A stretch of DNA of 64,000 nucleotides, from positions 45,827 to 109,826 of the forward strand of contig NZ_MWUM01000018.1 of assembly GCF_002028455.1 (NCBI RefSeq), written 5' to 3'. Source of the DNA: Zoogloea sp. LCSB751 (GTDB taxonomy: Bacteria > Pseudomonadota > Gammaproteobacteria > Burkholderiales > Rhodocyclaceae). Below, one piece after another: positions 29,008-37,289 of the stretch. Positions within the stretch are counted from its first letter, which is position 1, and each line of letters starts with the position of its first letter. A model generated the notes under the pieces. It ran no database searches and was not told where the DNA came from. It saw only the letters and a program-made list of their open reading frames with translations. The position numbers and the translations under genes are program-made.

Positions 29008-29019
29008 GGGGGCGTCCAT
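29008..29019 (-). repeat. Right 12-bp inverted repeat of the IS1111-type element
   Basis: GGGGGCGTCCAT, the exact reverse complement of 27641-27652. Confidence 0.75.
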
Positions 29020-29034
29020 TCCATTGATTCAGAA

Positions 29035-29469
29035 TGGCTTCGACCAAGGGCAAAAGTTGGGTTACGTCGTTGCGATTGGCGCCGGGGCGTGCGCGATCGG
29101 TGGGATTGGGTCCTGTTTTTGACCCGCACCCACAGCACGAATGGAGGGAGAATCGACGATGCAACGGGACCAATCGATCTTGTCGGCCGTGCGCAGGCGG
29201 GCCAACAGCACCTCATGCAGCTTGTCCCAGACACCAGCCTCTTGCCAGGCGCGCAGGCGCCGCCAGCAACTCATGCCCGAGCCGCAGCCCATCTCCTGGG
29301 GCAGCATCTCCCAAGGGATGCCGCTTTGCAGGACGAACAGGATGCCGGTCAGAACCGCTCGATCATCGAGCGGCTTGCGCCCCGGATATTTGTTCCGACG
29401 GGGCTTGGCGGGAGGGAGCAACGGTTCGATCAAGGCCCACAGATCGTCGTCGAGAAGTGCTTTGGCCAT
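29035..29469 (-). pseudogene. IS5-family (IS427-like) transposase remnant, 3' truncated
   Basis: From ATG 29469 the protein begins MAKALLDDDLWALIEPLLPP and contains LDDRAVLTGILFVLQSGIPW and WSRCIVDSPSIRAVGAGQK, the start of an IS5-family DDE transposase with the first Asp in the IVDSPS segment. After the run of A around 29116 the sense continues in another frame (KTGPNPTDRARPG). That slip may be the programmed frameshift common in IS427-type elements. The frame then jumps to ANRNDVTQLLPLVEAI, so about 20 residues are deleted. It stops at the IS1111-type element. The C-terminal half is absent and not found beyond the element. Confidence 0.75.
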
Positions 29470-29628
29470 GTCCTCTATTCAAAGAAACAAGGCCGAGGTT
29501 AACGAAATTCGACCATCGTGAACAGGGGGGAGTTGGTCTTTTTGTTAGGGCTTCTAAGTCACTGATTATTACAAACATGAGCTGGCAGAATATGAGTGAA
29601 CCCACAGCCGACATGCATTGAAACTACA

Positions 29629-29657
29629 GCCCGGCGAGGATATCGCCGGGCTTTTTT
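29629..29657 (+). terminator. Rho-independent terminator reading rightwards
   Basis: A perfect 9-bp stem, GCCCGGCGA (29629-29637) and TCGCCGGGC (29643-29651), with loop GGATA, is followed by TTTTTT (29652-29657). The T-run is on the plus strand although the adjacent gene (29662-30999) is on the minus strand. On the minus strand the stem is followed only by TGTAGTTT. Confidence 0.7.
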
Positions 29658-29661
29658 CTGC

Positions 29662-30999
29662 TTACTGCCCCTGCGGATACCACAGCACCGCCTGACGCCG
29701 CCCTTCCTTCGTCGTGCTACCCACCGCCACCGCGCGGCCACAACTGTCCAGCGCCACCGACGTAGCCCGCTCGTCACCGTCGGTTCCCCATTGCCAGGCT
29801 CTCACGAGCGCGCCATCGCTACGCATCTTCAGCAGGAAAAAGTCGCTGGCCCCCGCTGACGGCTTTGCTGACAGGAATGCGCCGGTGGTCTCCCCATACA
29901 GATAGAAGTTGCCCTGACTGTCCACCTTCAGGTCGGTCAGCCACTCGGCCCCGCTGGTCCCCACCTGGAAGCTGCTGAGTACGGAACCATCGGCCGGATT
30001 GATGCGCGCCACGAAGACATCCTGATTGCCGGCGGCACTGCCGCCCCTGAAGGAACCCACCACCGAGCCCGCCATCAGCAGCGAGCCATCGGGCAGCGGC
30101 TTCAGCACGGCCACATTATCGACACCCGCAGAGGTGTAGCGCGCGGTCCACAAGGTTGCCCCGCTGGCGCTGAGCTTGCGCACGAACATACCTGCACGGC
30201 TACCGCTGGTCGCCACACCGCCCAGGAAGACGGAGCCGTCAGGCAGCACGGCGAGGCCCGACGCGTAGTCCTGCTCGGCGCTTTCCGAACGATGGCTCCA
30301 TACCACCGACAGCGTGCTGGCATCGCCCGGCCGACTGGCGCGCAGTCGGTAGGCACTGGCATCCGCCCAGGAGTCCACGTAATTGCTCGGGATGTAATCG
30401 TCGTTGTAACCGCCGATGTACAAGTCGTTGTTCGAGGTAGCCACAAGCCGGCGGGGATGCTGCGGAAACACGTCACCAAACTGAGTCACGCCCCACGGAT
30501 CCGTGGGGCGTGCGCCATCGATACTAACCATGAAAACGTCGAACTGCCCTTGATTGGCGGTGCCCGACAGCACGCCACTGGTCCGCCCCACCGCATAGAT
30601 CACGCCGGATGCGGTCATCGCCAAGGCCTCGGCCGCGTCGGCGCCGGCGGAGTCCAGCCGGGAAGCGCTATCGAACTGCAAGCTGCCGGTGTTCGACAGC
30701 ATCCGCACGATGCCGCGGGCGTTGCCGGCCGGTTCGATGGACGTCTGCCCGACGATCCCACGGTCGTAACCGGCGAGCCAGACCCGGTTGCTGCCATCCA
30801 CCAGCACATCGTTCCACTCGCTGGCCCCACCCTCTGCCGGGTGGAAGGTGGCTTCGGCGGCCATCGACAGGCACACCTGCGGCGTGTCGACGGGCGGTAC
30901 AGACGACGCACTGCCGCCCCCTCCACCACAGGCGCTCAAGACGGACAGCACGGCCACGGCCAGGGCTGCATGACGAAAGGCAAGACGGGTCCGAACCAT
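29662..30999 (-). CDS. SBBP-repeat (beta-propeller) lipoprotein
   Basis: 445 residues. The signal peptide ends in the lipobox LSAC, followed by a GGGGGSASS spacer, so it is probably an outer-membrane lipoprotein. The body consists of repeated beta-propeller-like blades: VLVDGSNRVWLAGYDRGI, AMTASGVIYAVGRTSGVLSG, TSNNDLYIGGYNDDYI, VLPDGSVFLGGVATSGS, PLPDGSLLMAGSVVGSF and DSQGNFYLYGETTGAF. These resemble SBBP/NHL-type repeats. AGAGGAAT precedes the ATG at 30999. Binding partner unknown. The gene is divergent from the kdp operon and near insertion sequences. Confidence 0.75.
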   Translation of the reverse strand: MVRTRLAFRHAALAVAVLSVLSACGGGGGSASSVPPVDTPQVCLSMAAEATFHPAEGGASEWNDVLVDGSNRVWLAGYDRGIVGQTSIEPAGNARGIVRMLSNTGSLQFDSASRLDSAGADAAEALAMTASGVIYAVGRTSGVLSGTANQGQFDVFMVSIDGARPTDPWGVTQFGDVFPQHPRRLVATSNNDLYIGGYNDDYIPSNYVDSWADASAYRLRASRPGDASTLSVVWSHRSESAEQDYASGLAVLPDGSVFLGGVATSGSRAGMFVRKLSASGATLWTARYTSAGVDNVAVLKPLPDGSLLMAGSVVGSFRGGSAAGNQDVFVARINPADGSVLSSFQVGTSGAEWLTDLKVDSQGNFYLYGETTGAFLSAKPSAGASDFFLLKMRSDGALVRAWQWGTDGDERATSVALDSCGRAVAVGSTTKEGRRQAVLWYPQGQ

Positions 31000-31137
31000 T
31001 TTAATTATTCCTCTGCTGGATCTGCGGGGTTGAAAACATTGCGCGGGCCAGAGTATTCGCAGGGAATACACCGGGGTCTATGACGCGTTTAACACCACTC
31101 GCATAAACCCAACGATCCCAGTGGAAAGTCGGTACAG

Positions 31138-31165
31138 ACATTTATGACTCCTTTACACAACGCCC
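31138..31165 (+). promoter_or_regulatory. Candidate KdpE-type control region upstream of the kdp operon
   Basis: A TTTATGACTCCTTTACACAA stretch runs into CGCCC, a T-rich then TTTACAC-then-C-rich arrangement that resembles the KdpE-protected region of the E. coli kdpFABC promoter. It lies about 80 bp upstream of the first small ORF. Resemblance by eye only. Confidence 0.3.
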
Positions 31166-31241
31166 TTCCCTTTTTAGAAGCTTTTGATATCGCCATCCCT
31201 AGCATGACGGTGTCGATTCCTTCGATCCGAAAGGGGAAATC

Positions 31242-31334
31242 ATGGATCTCATCTACCTCGCCGCCATCGCCGCCTTCCTGGCGTTGATGGCCGGCATGGC
31301 GGTCGGCTGCGACCGCCTGGGAGGCCGCAAATGA
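31242..31334 (+). CDS. Small membrane protein preceding kdpF
   Basis: 30 residues: MDLIYLAAIAAFLALMAGMA, then VGCDRLGGRK. One hydrophobic helix and a short polar tail. It has a strong AAAGGGGAAATC ribosome binding site, and its TGA overlaps the kdpF ATG (ATGA type), so it is translationally coupled to kdpF. I recall similar tiny frames before kdpF in other proteobacteria, but no function. It may be a second KdpF-like stabilising peptide. Confidence 0.6.
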   Translation: MDLIYLAAIAAFLALMAGMAVGCDRLGGRK

Positions 31335-31423
31335 ACGGCCTTTACATCATCGGCGGCCTCGTCGCCATCGCACTGCTCGTCTATCTCGTGGCCGCGCTGC
31401 TCAAACCGGAGGACTTCTCATGA
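31331..31423 (+). CDS. kdpF: K+-transporting ATPase subunit KdpF
   Basis: 30 residues, MNGLYIIGGLVAIALLVYLV, then AALLKPEDFS. The single membrane helix ending in (V)AALLKPE-F is the KdpF signature; KdpF is a lipid-like stabiliser of the KdpABC complex. It overlaps both the preceding small ORF and kdpA by ATGA junctions. Confidence 0.9.
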   Translation: MNGLYIIGGLVAIALLVYLVAALLKPEDFS

Positions 31424-33216
31424 CCTCCCATGCCTGGCTCCTGCTGGGGATCTTCCTGGCCGTCCTGCTGCTGACGGCCAAGCCCCTCGGCATCTACATC
31501 GCGAACGCCATGGAGGGCCGTCTGCGCATCGGCCGCCCCTTCGAAAACCTCGTCTGCCGCCTGTGCGGCATCCGTGCCGACGAGGAGAGCAACTGGCTGC
31601 GCTACGCCCTGGCCCTCCTCCTCTTCAATGCGCTGGGCGTCGTCGCCGTGTATGGGCTGCAACGCCTGCAGGCCGTCCTGCCGCTGAATCCGCAACAGAT
31701 GGCCGCCGTTGCGCCGGATTCCGCCTTCAACACCGCGGTGAGCTTCGTCACCAATACCAACTGGCAGGGCTACGGCGGCGAATCGACGATGGGCTACCTG
31801 GTCCAGATGCTCGGCCTGGGCGTGCAGAACTTCCTGTCCGCGGCCACCGGCATCGCCGTCGTCTTTGCGCTGATCCGCGGCATCGCCCGCCACAGCGCCA
31901 CCACGGTGGGCAACGCGTGGGTCGACCTGACCCGCGCCACGGCCTACGTGCTGCTGCCGCTGTCCGTGTTGATGGCGCTGTTCCTGGCTGGCCAGGGCGT
32001 GATCCAGAACTTCTCGCCCTACCGGGACGTGACGACGGTCGAAACCACCCACTACGACGCGCCCCGCCTCGACGCCTCCGGCCAGCCCTTGAAGGACTCC
32101 AAGGGCAATGCACTGACCGACCCCGCCGAGACCCGCGTGCAGACCCTGCCGATGGGGCCGGTCGCGTCCCAGGAAGCGATCAAGATGCTCGGCACCAACG
32201 GCGGCGGCTTCTTCAACGCCAACTCGGCCCACCCCTACGAGAACCCCACGCCGCTGACCGACTTCGTGCAGATGCTGGCGATCTTCCTGACTCCAGCGGC
32301 GCTGTGCATCAGCTTCGGACGTGTCGTCGGCGACAGCCGCCAGGGCTGGGCCGTGCTGGCCGCGATGACGCTGATGTTCGTGCTGGCCGCCTGGGCCGCC
32401 ATGAGCTTCGAGCAGCAGGGCAATCCGCAGCTCGCCGCCCTCGGCGTCGATCAAGCGGCCAGCGCGCTGCAGGCCGGCGGCAACATGGAGGGCAAGGAGG
32501 CCCGCTTCGGCATCGCCGATTCGGCCCTCTTCGCCACCGTCACCACCGCCGCCAGCTGCGGCGCGGTGAATGCCATGCACGACTCCTTCACGCCCCTCGG
32601 CGGGCTGGTTCCGCTGGTCAACATGCAGCTCGGCGAGGTGGTCTTCGGCGGCGTCGGCACGGGGCTCTACGGCATGCTGGTGTTCGCCATCCTGGCGGTC
32701 TTCATCGCCGGCCTGATGATCGGCCGCACTCCGGAATACCTTGGCAAGAAGATCGAGGCCTACGAGATGAAGATGAGCTCCATCGCCATCCTCGTCACGC
32801 CCCTCCTCGTCCTGCTCGGCACCGCGCTGGCCGTGATGGCGGAAGCCGGCCGCGCCGGCATCGCCAACCCCGGCGCCCATGGCTTCTCGGAAATCCTCTA
32901 CGCGCTGACCTCCGCCGCCAACAACAACGGCAGCGCCTTTGCCGGGCTGTCCGCCAACACGCCCTTCTACAACGTGCTGCTGGCCGTTGCCATGTGGTTC
33001 GGCCGCTTCGGCGTGATCGTGCCGGTGCTGGCGATGGCCGGCTCCCTGGCGGCCAAGAAGCGCATCCCCACCGGCGCCGGCACCATGCCGACCCACGGCC
33101 CGCTGTTCGTCACCCTGCTGATCGGCACCGTGCTGCTGGTCGGCCTGCTCAACTACGTGCCGGCGCTGGCGCTCGGCCCGGTCGTCGAGCACCTGATGCT
33201 GTGGCTCGGCGCCTGA
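31420..33216 (+). CDS. kdpA: K+-transporting ATPase subunit KdpA
   Basis: 598 residues, the polytopic potassium channel-like subunit. Four selectivity-filter regions are visible: TNTNWQGYGGESTMGYL, LGTNGGGFFNANSAHPYENP, TTAASCGAVNAMHDSF and SAANNNGSAFAGLS. Length is typical of KdpA (about 560-600). Start ATG 31420 overlaps the kdpF stop. It binds K+ with high affinity and passes it to KdpB. Confidence 0.97.
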   Translation: MTSHAWLLLGIFLAVLLLTAKPLGIYIANAMEGRLRIGRPFENLVCRLCGIRADEESNWLRYALALLLFNALGVVAVYGLQRLQAVLPLNPQQMAAVAPDSAFNTAVSFVTNTNWQGYGGESTMGYLVQMLGLGVQNFLSAATGIAVVFALIRGIARHSATTVGNAWVDLTRATAYVLLPLSVLMALFLAGQGVIQNFSPYRDVTTVETTHYDAPRLDASGQPLKDSKGNALTDPAETRVQTLPMGPVASQEAIKMLGTNGGGFFNANSAHPYENPTPLTDFVQMLAIFLTPAALCISFGRVVGDSRQGWAVLAAMTLMFVLAAWAAMSFEQQGNPQLAALGVDQAASALQAGGNMEGKEARFGIADSALFATVTTAASCGAVNAMHDSFTPLGGLVPLVNMQLGEVVFGGVGTGLYGMLVFAILAVFIAGLMIGRTPEYLGKKIEAYEMKMSSIAILVTPLLVLLGTALAVMAEAGRAGIANPGAHGFSEILYALTSAANNNGSAFAGLSANTPFYNVLLAVAMWFGRFGVIVPVLAMAGSLAAKKRIPTGAGTMPTHGPLFVTLLIGTVLLVGLLNYVPALALGPVVEHLMLWLGA

Positions 33217-33234
33217 GCCAAGGAGAAGACCAAC

Positions 33235-35313
33235 ATGAGCAAGAAGACCTTCACCCTGTTCGACCCCGCCCTGGCCCTGCCGGCCGTCGGCGAGGCCTTC
33301 CGCAAACTCAACCCGGCCGTGCAGTGGCGCAACCCGGTGATGTTCGTGGTGTACGTCGGCAGCATCCTGACCACGCTGCTCGCCGCCCAAGCTCTCATCG
33401 GCGACGGCGAGGCGCCCGCCGGCTTCATCGTCGCGGTGGCCCTGTGGCTGTGGTTCACCGTGCTGTTCGCCAACTTTGCCGAAGCGTTGGCCGAAGGTCG
33501 CAGCAAGGCCCAGGCCGCGTCCCTGCGCGGGCTCAAGAAGGAGACCTGGGCCAAGAAGCTGCTCGAACCCCACTACGGCGGCAAGTGGCAGCTCGTCCAG
33601 GGCGCCGACCTGCGCAAGGGCGACGTGGTCGTCGTCGAGGCCGGCGGCCTGGGCCATTCGGTGATTCCCGCCGATGGCGAGGTGATCGAGGGCGTCGCCT
33701 CGGTGGACGAATCGGCCATCACCGGCGAATCAGCACCGGTGATCCGCGAATCCGGCGGCGACTTCTCGGCGGTGACGGGCGGCACCCGGGTGCTCTCCGA
33801 CTGGATCGTGATGCGGGTGACCGCCAACCCCGGCGAAACCTTCGTGGACCGCATGATCGCGATGGTCGAGGGCGCCAAGCGCCAGAAGACCCCCAACGAG
33901 ATCGCCCTGACCATCCTGCTGGTGGCGCTGACCATCGTCTTCCTCGGCGTCACGGTAACGCTGCTACCCTTCTCCCTGTTCAGCGTGGACGTGTCGGGTG
34001 CCGGCCGCCCGGTCGGCATCACGGTCCTCGTCGCCCTGCTGGTGTGCCTGATCCCGACCACCATCGCCGGCCTGCTGTCGGCCATCGGCGTGGCCGGCAT
34101 GAGCCGCATGATGCAGGCCAACGTGATCGCCACCTCCGGCCGGGCGGTGGAGGCCGCCGGCGACGTGGACGTGCTGCTGATGGACAAGACCGGCACGATC
34201 ACCCTCGGCAACCGCCAGGCCTCCGCCTTCCTGCCTGCCGAAGGCGTGAGCGAGGCCGAACTGGCGGACGCCGCCCAGCTCGCCTCCCTCGCCGACGAAA
34301 CGCCGGAAGGGCGCAGCATCGTGGTGCTCGCCAAGCAGAGGTTCAACCTGCGGGAACGGGACATCCACGCCCTCGACGCGCACTTCGTCCACTTCTCGGC
34401 GCAGACCCGCATGAGCGGCGTGGACCTGGGTAGCAAGCAGATCCGCAAGGGCGCCGCCGATGCGATCCGCCGCCACGTGGAAGGCCTGGGCGGCCACTTC
34501 CCGGCTGCCGTCGCCACTCGCGTGGACGAGGTGGCGCGCCGTGGCAGCACGCCGCTGGTGGTCGCCGACGGCAAGCAGGTGCTCGGCGTCATCGAGCTGA
34601 AGGACATCGTCAAGGGCGGCATCAAGGAACGCTTCGCCGAACTGCGCCGGATGGGCATCAAGACCGTGATGGTGACCGGTGACAACCGGGTCACCGCCGC
34701 AGCCATCGCCGCCGAAGCCGGTGTCGACGACTTTCTCGCCGAAGCCACACCGGAAGCCAAGCTGGCCCTGATCCGCCAGTACCAGGCCGAGGGCCGCCTG
34801 GTGGCAATGACCGGCGACGGCACCAACGACGCCCCGGCCCTTGCCCAGGCCGACGTGGCCGTGGCCATGAACACGGGGACGCAAGCCGCCAAGGAGGCCG
34901 GCAACATGGTCGACCTGGACTCCAACCCGACCAAGCTCATCGAGGTGGTCGAGACCGGCAAGCAGATGCTGATGACCCGCGGCTCGCTGACCACCTTCAG
35001 CATCGCCAACGACATCGCCAAGTACTTCGCGATCATCCCTGCAGCCTTCGTCGGCACCTACCCGCAGCTGGCCGCCCTCAACGTGATGGGGCTCGCCAGC
35101 CCGGCCTCGGCGATCCTGTCGGCGGTGATCTTCAACGCGCTGATCATCGTCTTCCTGATCCCGCTGGCCCTGAAGGGCGTGCCCTATCGTCCCCTCGGCG
35201 CCGCCACGCTGCTGCGCCGCAACCTGGCTGTCTATGGCCTCGGCGGCATCCTGGTGCCCTTCGTCGGCATCAAGCTGATCGACGTCCTGCTGGCCGCCAG
35301 CGGCCTGGCCTGA
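33235..35313 (+). CDS. kdpB: K+-transporting P-type ATPase subunit KdpB
   Basis: 692 residues. P-type ATPase motifs are intact: SAITGESAPV (actuator), VLLMDKTGTITLGNRQ with the phosphorylated Asp, and AMTGDGTNDAPALAQADV (hinge), followed by MNTGTQAAKEAGNMVDLDS. KdpB hydrolyses ATP and drives K+ uptake. GGAG lies before the ATG, 18 bp after kdpA. Confidence 0.97.
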   Translation: MSKKTFTLFDPALALPAVGEAFRKLNPAVQWRNPVMFVVYVGSILTTLLAAQALIGDGEAPAGFIVAVALWLWFTVLFANFAEALAEGRSKAQAASLRGLKKETWAKKLLEPHYGGKWQLVQGADLRKGDVVVVEAGGLGHSVIPADGEVIEGVASVDESAITGESAPVIRESGGDFSAVTGGTRVLSDWIVMRVTANPGETFVDRMIAMVEGAKRQKTPNEIALTILLVALTIVFLGVTVTLLPFSLFSVDVSGAGRPVGITVLVALLVCLIPTTIAGLLSAIGVAGMSRMMQANVIATSGRAVEAAGDVDVLLMDKTGTITLGNRQASAFLPAEGVSEAELADAAQLASLADETPEGRSIVVLAKQRFNLRERDIHALDAHFVHFSAQTRMSGVDLGSKQIRKGAADAIRRHVEGLGGHFPAAVATRVDEVARRGSTPLVVADGKQVLGVIELKDIVKGGIKERFAELRRMGIKTVMVTGDNRVTAAAIAAEAGVDDFLAEATPEAKLALIRQYQAEGRLVAMTGDGTNDAPALAQADVAVAMNTGTQAAKEAGNMVDLDSNPTKLIEVVETGKQMLMTRGSLTTFSIANDIAKYFAIIPAAFVGTYPQLAALNVMGLASPASAILSAVIFNALIIVFLIPLALKGVPYRPLGAATLLRRNLAVYGLGGILVPFVGIKLIDVLLAASGLA

Positions 35314-35327
35314 ACCGGAGAAGAACC

Positions 35328-35903
35328 ATGAAAACCCTGCTGCGCCCCGCCATCAGCCTGTTCGTGCTGCTCAGCGCACTGACCGGCATCGCCTACCCCG
35401 TCGCGGTGACCGGTATCGCCCACCTCGCCTTTCCCGACCAGGCCACCGGCAGCCTGATCCTGCAGGACGGCAAACCGGTCGGCTCGCGCCTGATCGGGCA
35501 GAACTTCAGCGACCCGGCCCACTTCTGGGGCCGCCCGTCGGCCACAGCCCCGCAGCCCTACAACGCCGGCGCATCGTCGGGCTCCAACCTGGGCCCCCTG
35601 AACCCGGCGCTGACCGACGCGGTGAAGGCCCGCATCGCCGCGCTGCGGGCCGCCGATCCGGCCAACCACGTCCCGATCCCGGCCGACCTGGTCACCGCCT
35701 CGGCCAGCGGCCTCGACCCCCACATCAGCCCGGCCGCCGCCGCATGGCAGGCCGGCCGCGTCGCCCGCGCCCACGGACTGCCTGAAGCGGAAGTGACGAA
35801 GCTCATCGACGCCCACACAGCGGGCCGCCAATGGGGCGTCTTCGGCGAACCCCGCGTGAATGTGCTGGAACTCAACCTCGCGCTCGACGCGCTCAAGAAC
35901 TGA
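35328..35903 (+). CDS. kdpC: K+-transporting ATPase subunit KdpC
   Basis: 191 residues with one N-terminal membrane helix (ISLFVLLSALTGIAYPVAVT) and a periplasmic domain. KdpC landmarks: GSRLIGQNFSDPAHFWGRPS, VTASASGLDPHISPAAA and a final FGEPRVNVLELNLALDALKN. It assists K+ capture and ATP affinity in the complex. 14 bp after kdpB. Confidence 0.96.
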   Translation: MKTLLRPAISLFVLLSALTGIAYPVAVTGIAHLAFPDQATGSLILQDGKPVGSRLIGQNFSDPAHFWGRPSATAPQPYNAGASSGSNLGPLNPALTDAVKARIAALRAADPANHVPIPADLVTASASGLDPHISPAAAAWQAGRVARAHGLPEAEVTKLIDAHTAGRQWGVFGEPRVNVLELNLALDALKN

Positions 35904-35919
35904 CAAGAAAGCTCCGACC

Positions 35920-36795
35920 ATGTCCTCCCTGCAAGCCAGAACACGTATTGCCACCGCCGCCGCGCTGTTCATCTCGACCTGCCCGCTCGCCGCCCAGGCC
36001 GAGCCGGACGGCACGACGCCCACCGCAACCCCGCTCACCGCCAACATCGGGCTCGTCTCCAGCTACCGCTTCCGCGGCCTCGACCAGACCTTCGGACACC
36101 CGGCGGTTCAGGGCGGCTTCGACTATGCCCACCCGTCCGGCTTCTACGCCGGCAACTGGAACTCCAACGTCAGCAGCGGCGCCGGCTATCCCGAAGGCAG
36201 CCTCGAGATGGATTTCTACGGCGGCTACAAGACCACCCTCGGCGACTTCGGCGTCGACGTAGGTGGCCTGTACTACTACTACCCCGGCTCGCGCCTCGAC
36301 CATGCCTTCCCCAGCGTGAACCAGCGGCGTCCCGGCAGCACGGCCAATGGCAACGTGGACAACGGAGAGGTCTATTTGGCCGGCAGTTGGCAGTTCCTCA
36401 CGCTGAAGTACTCCCACGCGGTCACCGACTATTTCGCCATGCCCGGCACCCGTGGCACCGGGTACCTGGACTTGTCGGCGTCCTATGACCTGGGCGGGGG
36501 CTACACGTTCGGCGCCCACGTCGGGCGCCTCTTCATGCACGGCTTCGCTTACACGAATGCGGACGGCTCGCGCTATGACGGCCGTTACACCGACTGGCGG
36601 CTCGGCATCAGCAAGGATCTCGCCGGCTGGATCGTCGGCGCCGCCTACGTCGGCACAACCGCCGAAGGGCGCTGCGGCAACGGCGAGTTCTATTGCTTCA
36701 GCAGCAGCATGGCCAGCGACGGCTCAGCCAACGGTTCGCGCAGCCGCGATGCCGGCCGCGGCATCGCGGTGCTGTCCGTGGCCCGCAGCTTCTGA
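35920..36795 (+). CDS. TorF-family putative porin (Gcw_chp)
   Basis: 291 residues with a signal peptide (ATAAALFISTCPLAAQA). The mature beta-barrel-like protein has alternating aromatic strands: LTANIGLVSSYRFRGLDQTF near the start, EMDFYGGYKTTLGDFGVDVG and YTDWRLGISKDLAGW later, and a C-terminal ...VARSF ending in Phe, as in outer-membrane proteins. The YRFRG-DQT start is diagnostic of the Gcw_chp/TorF family. It lies 16 bp after kdpC, so it probably provides an outer-membrane route in the same operon. Confidence 0.85.
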   Translation: MSSLQARTRIATAAALFISTCPLAAQAEPDGTTPTATPLTANIGLVSSYRFRGLDQTFGHPAVQGGFDYAHPSGFYAGNWNSNVSSGAGYPEGSLEMDFYGGYKTTLGDFGVDVGGLYYYYPGSRLDHAFPSVNQRRPGSTANGNVDNGEVYLAGSWQFLTLKYSHAVTDYFAMPGTRGTGYLDLSASYDLGGGYTFGAHVGRLFMHGFAYTNADGSRYDGRYTDWRLGISKDLAGWIVGAAYVGTTAEGRCGNGEFYCFSSSMASDGSANGSRSRDAGRGIAVLSVARSF

Positions 36796-36818
36796 GCGGA
36801 CAGGAGGAACGCACGATC

Positions 36819-37283
36819 ATGCTGACCCTCGCCGACATCCTGCTTCAGGAAGACATCCTGCTCGACCTGGACGTCACCAACCCTGTCTCGCTGTTCGATG
36901 CCATCGGCCGGAACATGCAACGCTGGCACGGGCTCGCGCGCGTACCAGTGGCCGAAGTCCTCGATCAGCGCGAGGCGCTGGGCTCCACCGCGCTCGGCCA
37001 GGGCGTGGCGATTCCCCACGGCCGGCTGGCCGGGTTGCGCCAGACCCATGCTGCCTACGCCCGACCACGACGGCCGCTGCCCTTCAACGCGCCGGACGGC
37101 AAGCCTGTGACGGACTTCGTCGTGCTGCTGGTGCCGGAACGGGCCACCGAAGAGCACCTGGGCATCCTCGCCGGCATCTCCAGCCTGTTCACCGACCCGC
37201 GTTTCCGCGAAGCGCTGCATGCCAGCACCGACCCGCACGAAATCAGGGCCCTGTTCCGTTCCTGGCAGCCCTCCGCGGCCTGA
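36819..37283 (+). CDS. PTS EIIA-Ntr-like protein (PtsN paralogue)
   Basis: 154 residues, one PTS_EIIA_2 domain. The phosphorylatable His is in LGQGVAIPHGRLAG, and family landmarks LQEDILLDLDV, REALGSTALGQ, VVLLVPERATEEHL and ILAGISSLFTDPRFREAL are present. In E. coli the unphosphorylated PtsN binds KdpD and stimulates kdp expression, so its place inside this kdp cluster is meaningful. GGAGGAAC precedes the ATG at 36819, 23 bp after the porin. Confidence 0.88.
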   Translation: MLTLADILLQEDILLDLDVTNPVSLFDAIGRNMQRWHGLARVPVAEVLDQREALGSTALGQGVAIPHGRLAGLRQTHAAYARPRRPLPFNAPDGKPVTDFVVLLVPERATEEHLGILAGISSLFTDPRFREALHASTDPHEIRALFRSWQPSAA

Positions 37284-37289
37284 TCCGTA

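Larger units (their letters stand above)
27641..29019 (-). mobile_element. IS1111-type (IS110 family) insertion sequence, about 1.38 kb
   Basis: A 12-bp perfect inverted repeat bounds the element: ATGGACGCCCCC at 27641-27652 and GGGGGCGTCCAT at 29008-29019. Inside is one DEDD transposase read leftwards. After its stop come about 250 bp of non-coding DNA before the left repeat, and before its start about 70 bp. Inverted repeats are typical of the IS1111 subgroup and absent from classical IS110; the long 3' non-coding stretch also fits IS1111. A third partial copy, ATGGACGCCTC, lies at 28940, next to the transposase start. True ends may lie a few bases outside the repeats. Right of it lies a truncated IS5-type transposase gene. 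Confidence 0.75.

Noticed and set aside
29110..29122. Frame change at the A-run of the IS5 remnant as a disabling mutation
   Set aside because: Some IS5-family (IS427-type) elements use programmed frameshifting at such runs. The deletion after it is better evidence of decay.
31381..33657. Long minus-strand frame opposite kdpA/kdpB
   Set aside because: His/Gly/Glu-rich low-complexity translation typical of the antisense of membrane protein genes.
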